DNA of 64,000 nucleotides. Origin: Candidatus Caccoplasma merdavium. Lineage in GTDB: Bacteria > Bacteroidota > Bacteroidia > Bacteroidales > UBA11471. The DNA lies in NCBI GenBank assembly GCA_018715595.1, contig DVLI01000017.1:62001-126000 (forward strand). Reading direction: 5' to 3'. Below are positions 8,151 through 17,429 of this stretch, piece after piece (positions within the stretch are counted from its first letter, which is position 1; every line of letters begins with the position of its first letter). The notes under the pieces were generated by a model. It ran no database searches. It saw nothing but the letters and a program-made list of their open reading frames with translations, and was not told the origin of the DNA. The position numbers were made by a program, and so were the translations under genes.

Positions 8151-10994
8151 ATGATGAAGAATTTCATGAAAAAGCTCTTCTTTGCAGCTGTTCTGCTGGC
8201 TCCTGCCGTGCTCTCGGCCCAGCAACCGCTCAAAGAAACCCTTGACCCGGCTATCCGTATGGGAAAGCTCGACAATGGTCTTACTTACTATATCTGCCAT
8301 AACGAACTGCCCGAGAACCGGGTTGAGTTTTACATCGCGCAGCGTGTAGGTTCTATTCTCGAAGAGGAGCACCAGCGCGGCTTGGCCCACTTCCTCGAAC
8401 ACATGGCCTTTAACGGTACGACCCATTTCCCCGGGAAAAATATCATCAACTATCTCGAAAACAATGGCGTGAAGTTCGGCGCCAACCTCAATGCCTATAC
8501 CTCTATCGACGAGACGGTCTACAACATCTCTGATGTACCCGCACGCGAAGGGTTGGTCGATTCCTGCTTGCTCATTCTGCACGACTGGGCATCGGGAATT
8601 CTGCTCGAAGACGATGAAATCGATGCCGAACGCAAGGTCATTCACGAAGAGTGGCGCACGAGAAGTTCTGCCAATTTGCGTATGCTCGAAGCCGTATTGC
8701 CGGCCATCTACCCCGACAGCAACCGTTATGCCTATCGCATGCCCATCGGTTTGATGGAGGTGGTCGATAATTTCCCTTACCAGGCTATTCGTGACTACTA
8801 TCACAAGTGGTACCGTCCCGATTTGCAAGGTATTATTGTTGTGGGAGACATCGATGTCGACAAGGTAGAGACCAAAATCAAAGAGTTGTGGAAAGATGTT
8901 CCCGCTCCGGTGAATGCCGCCAAGAGAGAATATGTGCAAGTGCCCGACAATGACCAGCCCATCGTTTCGGTCGTTTCGGACAAGGAATCTCTTACCAACA
9001 CCCTGCGCATCGCCTTCAAGCAACCCGAGGGTGTCGATGCCAATAAGATGACCGTCGAAGGAGCCCGTCAAGATTTGGTCCGCTCTCTCATTTCCATGAT
9101 GATCAGCACCCGTTGCAGCGAACTGGCGCAACTCGAAAACCCGCCGTTCATCTTGGCCGGCGGCTCTTTTGGTGACTATTACTATTCCCCCACCCGCAAG
9201 GCTTATACGCTCATCGCCATCTTCAAGACCGCGCAATGGCGTCAGGCTCTCGATGGGGTAGTAGGTATGGCCAAGCAGGCTTATGAACACGGATTCACCC
9301 AGTCGGAACTCGACCGTGCCGTAGCCGAGATGCAATCCTATATGAGTAAATCGTATAACGAACGTGCCACACAGAAAAACTCCGCTTTTGTCGACAAGGC
9401 GCTTGCCCACTTCTTGCAGCAAGAACCCCAATTCTCAGAAGAGTATGCCTATGAACTTTACGGAAGCCTGCTTCCCGGTATCTCCCTGCAAGATGTCGAT
9501 ACGACTTTCCGCAGCTTTTTCCCGTCCGATTTCAAAAATCTCTCCATCGTGCTCATGAGCGATGAAAACGAGAACAGCGTCATTCCCTCCGAAGAGGAAC
9601 TCCTGAATGCTTTCTTCGAAGATTGCAAAGCAGAAACCGAGCCTTACAAGGATGAGCACGAGCAACGTGAACTCATCTCTTCAATGCCTGAGAAAGGCCG
9701 CATTGTGAAGACCAAAGAAAATAAACTCTTCGATGCGACCGAGTATGACCTCTCCAATGGGGCAAAGGTGGTTATCAAGACGACCGATTTCAAAGCCGAT
9801 GAGATAAAGATGTATGCCGTCAGCCATGGTGGCACGACCCTCTTCGACATAAAAGACCGTCCCAATTATTATGTCATGAATTCTCTTGTTTCCCTGGGCG
9901 GTATGGGCGATTTCAGCACGATGGAGCTTTCCAAGCAACTCAGCGGTATTCAGGCCAGTGTCTCGGCCAACGTGTCGACCTATACCGAGACGGTTGCCGG
10001 CAGCAGTACCATAAAAGATTTTGAGACCATGTTGAAGTTGACCTATTTGCGGTTTACGACCACCCGTGTCGACAGTGCCCGTTACATTGTCTGGAAAGAC
10101 CGCATGGCCAACTCTCTCAAACTTTCCGAGTCCGACCCCATGCGCCCCATCTCCGATACCGTTACCTATCTTACCTATGGCAACCACGAGCGTGCTCGTC
10201 GCTTTACGCAGGCCGATCTCGACAAAGTCGATTATCAGCGGGCTCTCGAACTCTATACCGAGCGTGTGAACAATGCCGCCGACTTCGTATTCATCTTTGT
10301 CGGCAACATCGACAAGGAGGCCGCCAAACCGCTCATCGAGCAATATATCGGGGCTCTGCCTTCGACGGGCAAACATGAAAAGGCCAACACCAAGGTGATG
10401 CCCAAACAGCGTACCGGCTATCGCGAGTCGATCTTCGACCAGCCGATGGAGACGCCCAAGACCATGGTTTACATCACCTATTCGGGAAAAGAAAAATACA
10501 ACCTCAAAAATGCCATTGTCATGTCGATGTTGTCGCAGGTAATGCGTACCGTCTACACCGAGACCATTCGTGAAGAGGAGGGCGGAACCTATGGCGTTTC
10601 GACATCGGGCAGCATTACCCGCATGCCTCAAAGCGGATTCTCCTATTTGATAGGCTTCGATACCAACCCCGAGCAGGCGGCTTCGCTGGCCGACCGCACC
10701 ATCGTCGAGTTGAAGAAAGTGGCCGACGAAGGCCCTTCACTCGAAATATTCGACAACATCAAGTCCTATATGCTGAAAGAGTATGAAAGCGGCATCAAGG
10801 AGAACAAATACTGGGCTACGACGCTGATCAATTATTACATGTATGACGACGATTTCTATACCGACTATCTCAAAACCTTGAACTCCGTTACGCCCAAAGA
10901 CGTTCAGAAGATGGCCAAGAAGGTCGTTTCCTCGAAAAATATGATGAAGGTGATTCGCTATGGCGTTTCCCAAGAGAAAGCTGATGTGAAATAA
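8151..10994 (+). CDS. M16 family zinc peptidase (pitrilysin/insulinase-like), exported
   Basis: 947 residues, the size of proteins holding two tandem M16 halves. The signal peptide ends near LSAQQ (residue about 24). The inverted zinc motif HFLEH lies at residues 80-84 (metal-binding His80 and His84, catalytic Glu83), and the third ligand is expected in ERKVIHEEWR near residue 165. The C-terminal half contains the expected second M16 fold (RESIFDQPMETPKTMVYITYSG, EEEGGTYGVSTSG) without a zinc motif. Such enzymes degrade peptides in the periplasm. It has its own promoter and a strong terminator and appears monocistronic. The ATG at 8151 is immediately followed by a second ATG, so the start is ambiguous by one codon. 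Confidence 0.93.
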   Translation: MMKNFMKKLFFAAVLLAPAVLSAQQPLKETLDPAIRMGKLDNGLTYYICHNELPENRVEFYIAQRVGSILEEEHQRGLAHFLEHMAFNGTTHFPGKNIINYLENNGVKFGANLNAYTSIDETVYNISDVPAREGLVDSCLLILHDWASGILLEDDEIDAERKVIHEEWRTRSSANLRMLEAVLPAIYPDSNRYAYRMPIGLMEVVDNFPYQAIRDYYHKWYRPDLQGIIVVGDIDVDKVETKIKELWKDVPAPVNAAKREYVQVPDNDQPIVSVVSDKESLTNTLRIAFKQPEGVDANKMTVEGARQDLVRSLISMMISTRCSELAQLENPPFILAGGSFGDYYYSPTRKAYTLIAIFKTAQWRQALDGVVGMAKQAYEHGFTQSELDRAVAEMQSYMSKSYNERATQKNSAFVDKALAHFLQQEPQFSEEYAYELYGSLLPGISLQDVDTTFRSFFPSDFKNLSIVLMSDENENSVIPSEEELLNAFFEDCKAETEPYKDEHEQRELISSMPEKGRIVKTKENKLFDATEYDLSNGAKVVIKTTDFKADEIKMYAVSHGGTTLFDIKDRPNYYVMNSLVSLGGMGDFSTMELSKQLSGIQASVSANVSTYTETVAGSSTIKDFETMLKLTYLRFTTTRVDSARYIVWKDRMANSLKLSESDPMRPISDTVTYLTYGNHERARRFTQADLDKVDYQRALELYTERVNNAADFVFIFVGNIDKEAAKPLIEQYIGALPSTGKHEKANTKVMPKQRTGYRESIFDQPMETPKTMVYITYSGKEKYNLKNAIVMSMLSQVMRTVYTETIREEEGGTYGVSTSGSITRMPQSGFSYLIGFDTNPEQAASLADRTIVELKKVADEGPSLEIFDNIKSYMLKEYESGIKENKYWATTLINYYMYDDDFYTDYLKTLNSVTPKDVQKMAKKVVSSKNMMKVIRYGVSQEKADVK

Positions 10995-11017
10995 CCGTAC
11001 ATCACCTGCGATGAGCA

Positions 11018-11054
11018 AAGGGAAGCAAAATCTGTTTTTGCTTCCCTTTTTATT
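11018..11054 (+). terminator. Terminator after the M16 protease gene
   Basis: Perfect 13-bp stem AAGGGAAGCAAAA (11018-11030) with 11036-11048, a 5-nt loop and a T-rich tail. Confidence 0.85.
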
Positions 11055-11077
11055 TCTCCCCAAAAATCCTATCTTTG
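11047..11077 (+). promoter_or_regulatory. Promoter of the PP2C-like gene
   Basis: TTTT (11047-11050), 19 nt, then TATCTTTG (11070-11077). This is one mismatch from the Bacteroidetes -33 box and a perfect -7 box. The -33 element overlaps the end of the preceding terminator. Confidence 0.55.
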
Positions 11078-11132
11078 GAAATCACGAAGAGTGAGCCGAT
11101 ATACACCGTCTTATTTTTGATAGAGTCTTGGT

Positions 11133-11984
11133 ATGGCATTTACGGTAATAGAAAGTCGAGTCGAGGGAAAATATGGCGATGCATCTCGCTGTGAAGATGC
11201 TCTGGTCGTGACCCCCGATTTTGCGGCGGTCATCGACGGCGCGACCAGCAAGGCCCCGCTTGCCTTCGATGGCAAGACAACCGGGCGTTGGGCCGCAGAA
11301 TTGCTCTCCGGCGTAGTGGCATCGTTGCCTCGCGAAGCAACCCTGTCGCAGTTTGTCGACCGGGCCAACGCCTGTCTCCTGTCGTTTTACCGTAGCCGCC
11401 AAATCCTGCAAAAGACGATTTCCGAGCCCGAGTATCGGTTGGCTGCATCGGTTGCCGTGTATAGCGATGCGCGCCGAGAGGTGTGGTCGGTGGGAGACTG
11501 TCGGGTGAGCGTTGGAGCGGAAATTTACTCGCATGAAAAATCGGTCGATGTGAGATTGGCCGGGAAACGGGCATCGGCCATCGAATGTTATCTTGCCCGT
11601 GGGGGAGAACTCGATGCCCTTCTCGTGCACGATGTGGGGCGAATGGCGATTGCCGACGATTTGCGCCGTCAACTCCGGGCGCAGAACAATCCTTCGCACG
11701 ATGAGGCTTATGGCGTCATCGACGGATACCCGCCTTACGCTCCCGATGTGCGTTGCTATCAGGTCCCGGCGGTCACGTCGCTGGTCTTGGCGACCGATGG
11801 CTATCCGCTTCCGTTGCCGACGCTCTCCGAGGCCGAACGTTACCTCGACGACATCTTGCGCGAAGACCCTTTCTGCTTTCGTCGTTACAAGTCGACCAAG
11901 GGGAAGGGGGCGCAGCAATGTTCGTTCGACGACCGTGCCTATTTGCGACTCTTTGTCTCCGGGGAGCCTGCGGCTGATGTCTAA
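11133..11984 (+). CDS. PP2C-like (PPM family) phosphatase domain protein
   Basis: 283 residues with no signal peptide or membrane segment, so cytoplasmic. Motifs resemble the metal-dependent PPM/PP2C fold: GDASRCEDALVV near residue 15-26, VIDGATSK near 34 (metal-binding Asp), SVGDCRVSVG near 118, LATDGYPLP near 219 and SFDDRAYLRL near 264 (late metal-binding Asp). It may dephosphorylate serine/threonine residues of a protein, or it may be a divergent relative with another substrate. No partner kinase or anti-sigma gene is adjacent. It converges on the gtrA gene 30 nt beyond its stop. Confidence 0.65.
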   Translation: MAFTVIESRVEGKYGDASRCEDALVVTPDFAAVIDGATSKAPLAFDGKTTGRWAAELLSGVVASLPREATLSQFVDRANACLLSFYRSRQILQKTISEPEYRLAASVAVYSDARREVWSVGDCRVSVGAEIYSHEKSVDVRLAGKRASAIECYLARGGELDALLVHDVGRMAIADDLRRQLRAQNNPSHDEAYGVIDGYPPYAPDVRCYQVPAVTSLVLATDGYPLPLPTLSEAERYLDDILREDPFCFRRYKSTKGKGAQQCSFDDRAYLRLFVSGEPAADV

Positions 11985-12014
11985 TGGGGAAGAGGAAAAG
12001 GGAGAACCGTATGT

Positions 12015-12452
12015 TTACATCGTCTCGGCGCTTTCTTCCTCGGCCGATTTGTGCAGGTGCATACGGAAACGGTCCGACCGCAATACGGTGCGCATGAGCC
12101 AGAAGTTGATGGGAAAGATGATGGCCCAAACGGGAACAAGGGCTACTTTTTCGGGAATGCCTATGGCCACGAAAATTTTCAGCGTGACATACTGCATGAG
12201 AAAATTGATTGCCTGGCAGAGCGAGAAACGAATGCCGTTCTCAAAATCGACTCTCGTCTTGAACGTGTAGTAGTTGGTTAGGAAAAAGTTGCAGGCGAAA
12301 CTCACGATAAAGCCCGTGGTGAAGGAGAGGTCGACACTGAAATCGAGATACAGCATGGCATAATATATACCATATAAGATGGCTGTAACGATGGTTCCTG
12401 TGATGCAGAAACGAACCACTTCTTTTTTTGTCCTTGGCGCACTCTCTGACAT
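12015..12452 (-). CDS. GtrA family membrane protein
   Basis: 145 residues from the ATG at 12452. A longer reading to 12527 is open but contains the -7 box TATCTTTG within it, so the shorter start is preferred. Four hydrophobic helices are visible (FCITGTIVTAILYGIYYAML, FTTGFIVSFACNFFLTNYYTF, LCQAINFLMQYVTLKIFV, VPVWAIIFPINFWLMR), the GtrA arrangement. The conserved NFFLTNYYTFK matches the family hallmark. GtrA proteins are thought to help move lipid-linked sugars across the inner membrane. No glycosyltransferase is adjacent, so the role is open. Confidence 0.85.
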   Translation of the reverse strand: MSESAPRTKKEVVRFCITGTIVTAILYGIYYAMLYLDFSVDLSFTTGFIVSFACNFFLTNYYTFKTRVDFENGIRFSLCQAINFLMQYVTLKIFVAIGIPEKVALVPVWAIIFPINFWLMRTVLRSDRFRMHLHKSAEEESAETM

Positions 12453-12472
12453 AATGTTTTGAAACATTTCGA

Positions 12473-12480
12473 CAAAGATA
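12473..12480 (-). promoter_or_regulatory. -7 box of the gtrA-like gene
   Basis: On the minus strand this reads TATCTTTG, placing the start site about 12466 and the ATG at 12452 about 14 nt downstream. It decides the start of the GtrA gene. Confidence 0.55.
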
Positions 12481-12509
12481 GGTATAATAAACGATAAAAT
12501 GACTTTCTT

Positions 12510-12771
12510 GTACGATAGTTTATACATATTTTTTTGCAGGTTTTGAGCCTGTCCGAAACAATTTCTGTTTTATAACTGCAACAGCCCGTTTTTTTTGAGT
12601 GCAAGAGGGCACAGGAATCCCTATTGCCGGGTGATGACTGGTTGGTCAGACCGACGGCGTTCATTTGATAATAGCCGCGGCAGAGCCTGCCTGCGGTTGC
12701 ATGAAGTGTCGGCATTCACTCATTGCAGGTTCTTTGGATGGAATCTAAACCGTCCTGCTGTGGCGTGCAAT
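12510..12771. other. Intergenic stretch without a recognised gene
   Basis: About 260 nt between the gtrA promoter and the oadB terminator. It contains a compact GC-rich stem-loop (12675-12683 with 12687-12696, one bulge, AGC loop) and a shorter TGAC/GTCA inverted repeat near 12634-12647. No credible reading frame, tRNA or known RNA family was recognised. Confidence 0.4.
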
Positions 12772-12810
12772 TAAAAATCGGGGCTCATGCCAATCGACAT
12801 GAGCCCCGAT
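12772..12810 (-). terminator. Terminator of the methylmalonyl-CoA decarboxylase operon
   Basis: Perfect 13-bp stem (12777-12789 with 12798-12810), 8-nt loop, and on the minus strand a run of T at 12776-12772. It lies 22 nt past the oadB stop. Confidence 0.85.
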
Positions 12811-12832
12811 ATGCAGAGCGGTGTTATGCGAA

Positions 12833-13993
12833 TTATCCGAGGAATCCCAACAGGATACCGGCAGCAACAGCCGAACCGATAACACCTGCCACGTTCGGGC
12901 CCATGGCATGCATGAGCAGGTAATTTGACGGGTCATATTCCAGTCCCAATATCTGTGAAATACGTGCCGAGTCGGGTACGGCCGAGACACCGGCGTTTCC
13001 GATAAGCGGGTTGATTTTGTTGTCTTTCTTCAAGAATAGGTTGAAGAATTTCACAAACAACACGCCGGCAGCCGTGGCAATGATAAACGAGATGGCACCG
13101 AGAATAAATATCTTCACCGAATTTTCGGTCAGGAATTGTGAAGCTTGGGTCGATGCTCCTACTGTAACACCCAACAATATGGTGATAACGTCGATAAGCG
13201 GGCCTCGGGCTGTCTCGGCCAAACGGCGGGTAACGCCACTTTCTTTAAGCAGGTTGCCAAAGAACAACATACCCAGCAGCGGAAGACCCGAAGGCACGAG
13301 GAAGCAGGTGAGCAACAGACCCACGATGGGGAAGATGACCTTTTCGGTCTGCGATACGACGCGGGGTGAACGCATGCGGATAAGGCGCTCTTTCTTGGTG
13401 GTCAGCAAACGCATGATAGGCGGCTGTATGACGGGGACCAATGCCATGTATGAGTATGCCGAAATGGCAATTGCCCCCATCAAATTGGGTGCCAACTTTG
13501 AAGAAAGGAAGATGGCCGTGGGGCCGTCCGCGCCACCGATGATACCGATGGCCGCAGCCTGGCTCGGGTCGAATCCCATGCTCAATGCTATGGCATAGGC
13601 ACCGAAGATACCGAATTGGGCGGCGGCTCCGATAAGCATCAACTTCGGGTTGGAAATCAATGCTGAAAAATCGGTCATGGCACCGATGCCGAGGAAGATA
13701 AGCGGCGGGTACCAACCTTGCACGACACCTTGATAGAGGATATTCAATACCGAACCTTCTTCGTATATGCCCAGTTGCAAGCCGGCATCTTTAAAAGGTA
13801 TGTTTCCTATGAGGATACCGAATCCTATGGGTATCAGCAACATCGGCTCGAACTCTTTCGCTATGGCGAGGTAGATGAAGAAACACCCGACAAGAATCAT
13901 GACGAAATTCCCCCACGAAACGTTGGCGAATCCCGTATAGGTGAGAAATTCTTGGATATTCTCCCCTAAAAAACTGATAAATTCTCCTCCCAT
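12833..13993 (-). CDS. mmdB: Na+-translocating decarboxylase beta subunit (OadB/MmdB)
   Basis: 386 residues and strongly hydrophobic with about nine or more membrane segments. The motif IIGGADGPTAIF near residue 149-160 carries the conserved aspartate used for Na+ and proton transfer in this family. The C-terminal segment with NAGVSAVPDSARI and MHAMGPNVAGVIGSAVAAG is characteristic. This subunit decarboxylates carboxybiotin and pumps sodium out of the cell. It is the last gene of the operon, 5 nt after the biotin carrier gene. The mmdA partner points to methylmalonyl-CoA rather than oxaloacetate as substrate. Confidence 0.95.
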   Translation of the reverse strand: MGGEFISFLGENIQEFLTYTGFANVSWGNFVMILVGCFFIYLAIAKEFEPMLLIPIGFGILIGNIPFKDAGLQLGIYEEGSVLNILYQGVVQGWYPPLIFLGIGAMTDFSALISNPKLMLIGAAAQFGIFGAYAIALSMGFDPSQAAAIGIIGGADGPTAIFLSSKLAPNLMGAIAISAYSYMALVPVIQPPIMRLLTTKKERLIRMRSPRVVSQTEKVIFPIVGLLLTCFLVPSGLPLLGMLFFGNLLKESGVTRRLAETARGPLIDVITILLGVTVGASTQASQFLTENSVKIFILGAISFIIATAAGVLFVKFFNLFLKKDNKINPLIGNAGVSAVPDSARISQILGLEYDPSNYLLMHAMGPNVAGVIGSAVAAGILLGFLG

Positions 13994-13998
13994 AAGCC

Positions 13999-14430
13999 TT
14001 ATCCGATAATGACGATTTCGGCTCCTTCAAGTATCGAATCGCCTTTATTAACTTTTATTGCTGTAACCTTGCCGTCGTGTGTGGCAGGAATCACGTTTTC
14101 CATCTTCATGGCTTCGAGGACTGCCACTTTCTGTCCGGTTTTCACGGTGTCTCCTACATTCACGCACACTTCGAGAATAACTCCCGGCAGCGGAGAACGC
14201 ACGGCTCCCGACATCGTGGAAATTGCGGGCCGGGATATGACCGGCTCGCCGGCCGCCGTAAGTGGTGCCGACTGGGGACGGGTAAGCGGTTTGATTTGTT
14301 TCTTGGCCGGTTTGTCAAGTTCCACCTGATAAGGTGTGCCATTCACCTCGACCGTAGCGATGTTTTCTTCGATGCGGTTGATGTTGACGGTATAGGGGGT
14401 TCCGTTGATTTTATATTTAAACTCTTTCAT
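13999..14430 (-). CDS. mmdC: Biotin carboxyl carrier subunit of the decarboxylase
   Basis: 143 residues from the ATG at 14430; the longer open frame upstream overlaps the end of the preceding gene and lacks family similarity. The C-terminal 75 residues are a biotinyl domain with the attachment motif EAMKMEN (the second Lys-type position is biotinylated) and the preceding SPLPGVILEVCVNVGD turn. A proline- and alanine-rich linker precedes it (PLTRPQSAPLTAAGEPV). The N-terminal 50 residues are a small beta domain. It shuttles the carboxyl group from MmdA to MmdB. Confidence 0.95.
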   Translation of the reverse strand: MKEFKYKINGTPYTVNINRIEENIATVEVNGTPYQVELDKPAKKQIKPLTRPQSAPLTAAGEPVISRPAISTMSGAVRSPLPGVILEVCVNVGDTVKTGQKVAVLEAMKMENVIPATHDGKVTAIKVNKGDSILEGAEIVIIG

Positions 14431-14441
14431 AGTACTGTGTT

Positions 14442-15335
14442 TTATAATTTGCGTTGGGGAATCTGTCGCAACCCGTAGATTTTGGAACTCCACGGTGAAT
14501 AGCTACGTTTCACTTGTTTTACGGTGAGAATGGTGTCTTCATAGTCGTGCTCGGCTTCTTGGTACTCATATATGGCCATGGATATTACGGCCAAGACGTC
14601 TCCCGATATGCCTGCCTCCTGTTTGGCTTCGGCTATTGTCGAGGCACTACCTGCTTTCACGGCACGGCGGGCGCTCATGCGGATAGCTGTCTTGCCGACC
14701 ATCTTGAAGAACAGGTACAACACGATGAGGGCTATGAACACGACCATCATGGCTGTTATCGACATGGAAACACCTATGGGGTCTTTTTCTGCAAACTTGT
14801 CGACTTTTGGATTGGAATTTTCGACGTAATTTGCAGCCTCGGGCGTCGGGTGTTCCAGTATTTGGCGGTCGAGCATTCCGTCACGGGGCGAACCGAAACT
14901 TTGGTCGGCAGCCATGACGGGTACACGTATTTCGTCGATGAGGTTTTTGCCGCCGGCATCATACAATGCGATATAATTTTCTTTCGTGGGGTCGAGTACG
15001 AAATTGGTGTGGAACGTCCCGTGATGAGAAAAGCCGTCGGCCCAAATGAGGACAACCTGCCGCGGACCGATTTTTGTTTTGAGGTCACCCTTCGAAATCA
15101 TGTATTTCTTCGGGTTGTTGGGGTCATTGGTAATATAACACCCAGCCATTTCGACCGTTCCTGCCGAGTTGTTGTAGATCTCAATCCAGGCACCCCGGTT
15201 GCCGAACGGGTCGACGTAGTTGCTTACATTGTTGGTAAGCACTTCGTTGATGTGCAGCGCCGAAGTCAGTTGGGCGGGAGCTATGGCAACCGAACAGCAA
15301 GCAAGCAACAATAATCCTAATTTCTTTATATTCAT
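14442..15335 (-). CDS. OadG-type gamma subunit fused to an exported lamin-tail domain
   Basis: 297 residues. A signal-like segment (residues 1-21) is followed by a region at about 23-170 that reads as a lamin-tail-domain beta sandwich (LHINEVLTNNVSNYVDPFGNRGAWIEIYN, then GCYITNDPNNPKKYMI). A single membrane helix (about 190-211, MVVFIALIVLYLFFKMVGK) follows. Residues 212-297 are a cytoplasmic tail as in OadG. Ordinary OadG proteins are about 80-100 residues with one N-terminal helix, so roughly 180 residues of outer domain have been added. Its position between the mmdA and biotin-carrier genes supports the gamma-subunit role of holding the complex together. The role of the outer domain is unknown. 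Confidence 0.8.
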   Translation of the reverse strand: MNIKKLGLLLLACCSVAIAPAQLTSALHINEVLTNNVSNYVDPFGNRGAWIEIYNNSAGTVEMAGCYITNDPNNPKKYMISKGDLKTKIGPRQVVLIWADGFSHHGTFHTNFVLDPTKENYIALYDAGGKNLIDEIRVPVMAADQSFGSPRDGMLDRQILEHPTPEAANYVENSNPKVDKFAEKDPIGVSMSITAMMVVFIALIVLYLFFKMVGKTAIRMSARRAVKAGSASTIAEAKQEAGISGDVLAVISMAIYEYQEAEHDYEDTILTVKQVKRSYSPWSSKIYGLRQIPQRKL

Positions 15336-15356
15336 CTTATTCCGATTTTAGAAAGG

Positions 15357-16910
15357 TTATAGAGGAATGTTGCCATGCTTTTTGGCCGGGTTGACTACTT
15401 TCTTGGTCTGCAACTGAGCCAATGCGCGGCAGATGCGGAACCGGGTGTTCCGGGGCTCGATGACATCGTCGATATAGCCGTATTTTGCGGCGTTATAGGG
15501 GTTGCCGAACAGCTTGGTGTATTCGGCTTCTTTCTCGGCCAAGTAGGCTGCCGGGTCGGCTTGCTCTTTGGCTTCGCGGGCATAAAGCACGGCGACAGCT
15601 CCGCTGGCTCCCATCACGGCAATTTCGGCGGTAGGCCATGCGAAGTTCACATCTCCGCGCAACTGTTTGCAACTCATTACGATGTGAGAGCCTCCGTAAG
15701 ATTTGCGCAGGGTAACGGTTACTTTGGGTACTGTTGCTTCGCCATAGGCATAGAGCAGTTTGGCGCCGTGCCAAATCACGGCATTGTACTCTTGACCCGT
15801 TCCGGGCAGGAAGCCGGGCACGTCGACCAGCGAAACAATGGGAATGTTGAAGGCATCGCAGAACCGTACAAAACGGGCTCCTTTGCGCGAAGCGTTGCAA
15901 TCGAGAACTCCGGCCATCTGGCAAGGCTGGTTGGCGACAATGCCTACCGACTGCCCGTTGAAACGGGCAAACCCGACTATGAGGTTGCGGGCAAAATCGC
16001 GGTGTACTTCGAGGAACTCTCCATTATCTACAATGGAGCCGATGACTTCATACATGTCATAAGCCTTGTTGGGCGAGTCGGGAATAATTTCATTGAGGGA
16101 ATCCTCGATCCTGTCGATGGGGTCGTCGCAAGGTACGATGGGAGCCTCTTCGAGATTGTTTTGCGGAATGAAACTGAGCAGGTTGCGGATAAGTTTGAGA
16201 CCGTCTTCTTCGGTGTCGACGGCAAAATGGGCCACTCCAGATTTGACGGCATGTACGCTGGCACCGCCCAGTTGTTCGGCGTTCACATCTTCGCCCGTCA
16301 CGGTTTTCACTACGGCGGGGCCGGTGAGGAACATGTATGATGTGCCTTTGGTCATGAGCGTAAAGTCTGTCAATGCCGGGCTGTAAACAGCGCCACCGGC
16401 GCAGGGGCCGAAGATGCCCGAAATTTGGGGTATCACACCCGATGCCAGAATGTTGCGTTGGAAAATCTCGGCAAAGCCGGCCAAGGCGTTGATGCCTTCT
16501 TGTATGCGTGCGCCTCCAGAGTCGTTGATGCCGATGCAGGGCGTACCCATCTTCATGGCGAGGTCCATGACTTTGCATATCTTCTGCGCCATGGTTTCGG
16601 AAAGGGAACCGCCGTTCACGGTGAAGTCTTGGGCAAAAACATAAACAAGGCGACCATCGATGGTTCCGCTACCGGTTACCACGCCGTCGCCCAGGTAATG
16701 TTTCTTTTCCATGCCGAAGTTGTGGCAGCGGTGGGTGACAAACATGTCGATTTCCTCAAAACTGCCTTCGTCAAGGAGCATCGCGATGCGTTCGCGAGCC
16801 GTGTATTTGCCTTTTTCGTGTTGTTTGGCGATAGCTTTTTCTCCGCCGCCCAGTCGAGCTTGCTCGCGCAAGGCAATCAGCTCTTTTACTTTTTCAAGTT
16901 GATTACTCAT
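15357..16910 (-). CDS. mmdA: Methylmalonyl-CoA decarboxylase alpha / acyl-CoA carboxylase carboxyltransferase subunit
   Basis: 517 residues, the normal length. This is a carboxyltransferase fold with [21 protein letters not shown] at the N-terminus, the oxyanion segments GGARIQEGI and [17 protein letters not shown], and the second-half motifs [14 protein letters not shown] and [17 protein letters not shown]. In this operon it should move the carboxyl group of (S)-methylmalonyl-CoA to biotin on the carrier subunit, yielding propionyl-CoA. The same fold also serves propionyl-CoA carboxylases; the adjacent OadB and epimerase genes favour the decarboxylase role. Confidence 0.95.
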   Translation of the reverse strand: MSNQLEKVKELIALREQARLGGGEKAIAKQHEKGKYTARERIAMLLDEGSFEEIDMFVTHRCHNFGMEKKHYLGDGVVTGSGTIDGRLVYVFAQDFTVNGGSLSETMAQKICKVMDLAMKMGTPCIGINDSGGARIQEGINALAGFAEIFQRNILASGVIPQISGIFGPCAGGAVYSPALTDFTLMTKGTSYMFLTGPAVVKTVTGEDVNAEQLGGASVHAVKSGVAHFAVDTEEDGLKLIRNLLSFIPQNNLEEAPIVPCDDPIDRIEDSLNEIIPDSPNKAYDMYEVIGSIVDNGEFLEVHRDFARNLIVGFARFNGQSVGIVANQPCQMAGVLDCNASRKGARFVRFCDAFNIPIVSLVDVPGFLPGTGQEYNAVIWHGAKLLYAYGEATVPKVTVTLRKSYGGSHIVMSCKQLRGDVNFAWPTAEIAVMGASGAVAVLYAREAKEQADPAAYLAEKEAEYTKLFGNPYNAAKYGYIDDVIEPRNTRFRICRALAQLQTKKVVNPAKKHGNIPL

Positions 16911-16928
16911 ATTTTTTCGGTATAATGT

Positions 16929-17342
16929 TTATTTCTCGGGTTTTTCGCACAGCTCGGTCAGTACGCTGCATGTCGATTTGGGGTGGAGGAAGGCGATGTT
17001 GAGACCCTCTGCACCGCGGCGGGGAGCTTGGTCGATGAGTCTCACGCCTTTTTCGGCCACTTCGGCAAGCGCGTTGGCAACGCCATCGGCAACGGCAAAA
17101 GCTATGTGGTGGATTCCTTCGCCCCGTTTCTCGATGAATTTGGCAATGGTACTCTCTTCCGAGGTCGGTTCGAGGAGTTCTATTTTAGTGTTTCCTACTT
17201 TGAAGAAAGCCGTTTTCACCTTTTGGTCGGCGACCTCTTCTACGGCATAACATTTCAGCCCCAAAATGTTTTCATAATAAGGCAGAGAGTCGGCAATGCT
17301 TTTCACGGCAATGCCCAGATGTTCGATATGAGAAAGTTCCAT
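16929..17342 (-). CDS. mce: Methylmalonyl-CoA epimerase
   Basis: 137 residues from the ATG at 17342; the frame is open further upstream but those residues do not fit the family and lie close to the -7 box. It is a glyoxalase/VOC fold. Metal-binding positions expected in HIEHLGIAVKS (His), the IHHIAFAV strand (His) and the Glu of SVLTELCE are visible. It interconverts (R)- and (S)-methylmalonyl-CoA, linking methylmalonyl-CoA mutase to the decarboxylase downstream. First gene of the operon, 18 nt before mmdA. Confidence 0.95.
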   Translation of the reverse strand: MELSHIEHLGIAVKSIADSLPYYENILGLKCYAVEEVADQKVKTAFFKVGNTKIELLEPTSEESTIAKFIEKRGEGIHHIAFAVADGVANALAEVAEKGVRLIDQAPRRGAEGLNIAFLHPKSTCSVLTELCEKPEK

Positions 17343-17421
17343 AGTATAAAAAATTAAAGCTCCGCCCCCAGTCTCATCGACACGAAACATAAACGCGGAG
17401 TAGGTTTATATAATCTCGTGG

Positions 17422-17429
17422 CAAAGATA
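17422..17429 (-). promoter_or_regulatory. -7 box of the mce-mmd operon
   Basis: Minus-strand TATCTTTG, giving a leader of roughly 70-75 nt before the epimerase ATG at 17342. No convincing -33 box. Confidence 0.5.

Noticed and set aside
12453-12527. Longer start of the GtrA protein
   Set aside because: The extension spans a perfect -7 box and encodes a non-family stretch.
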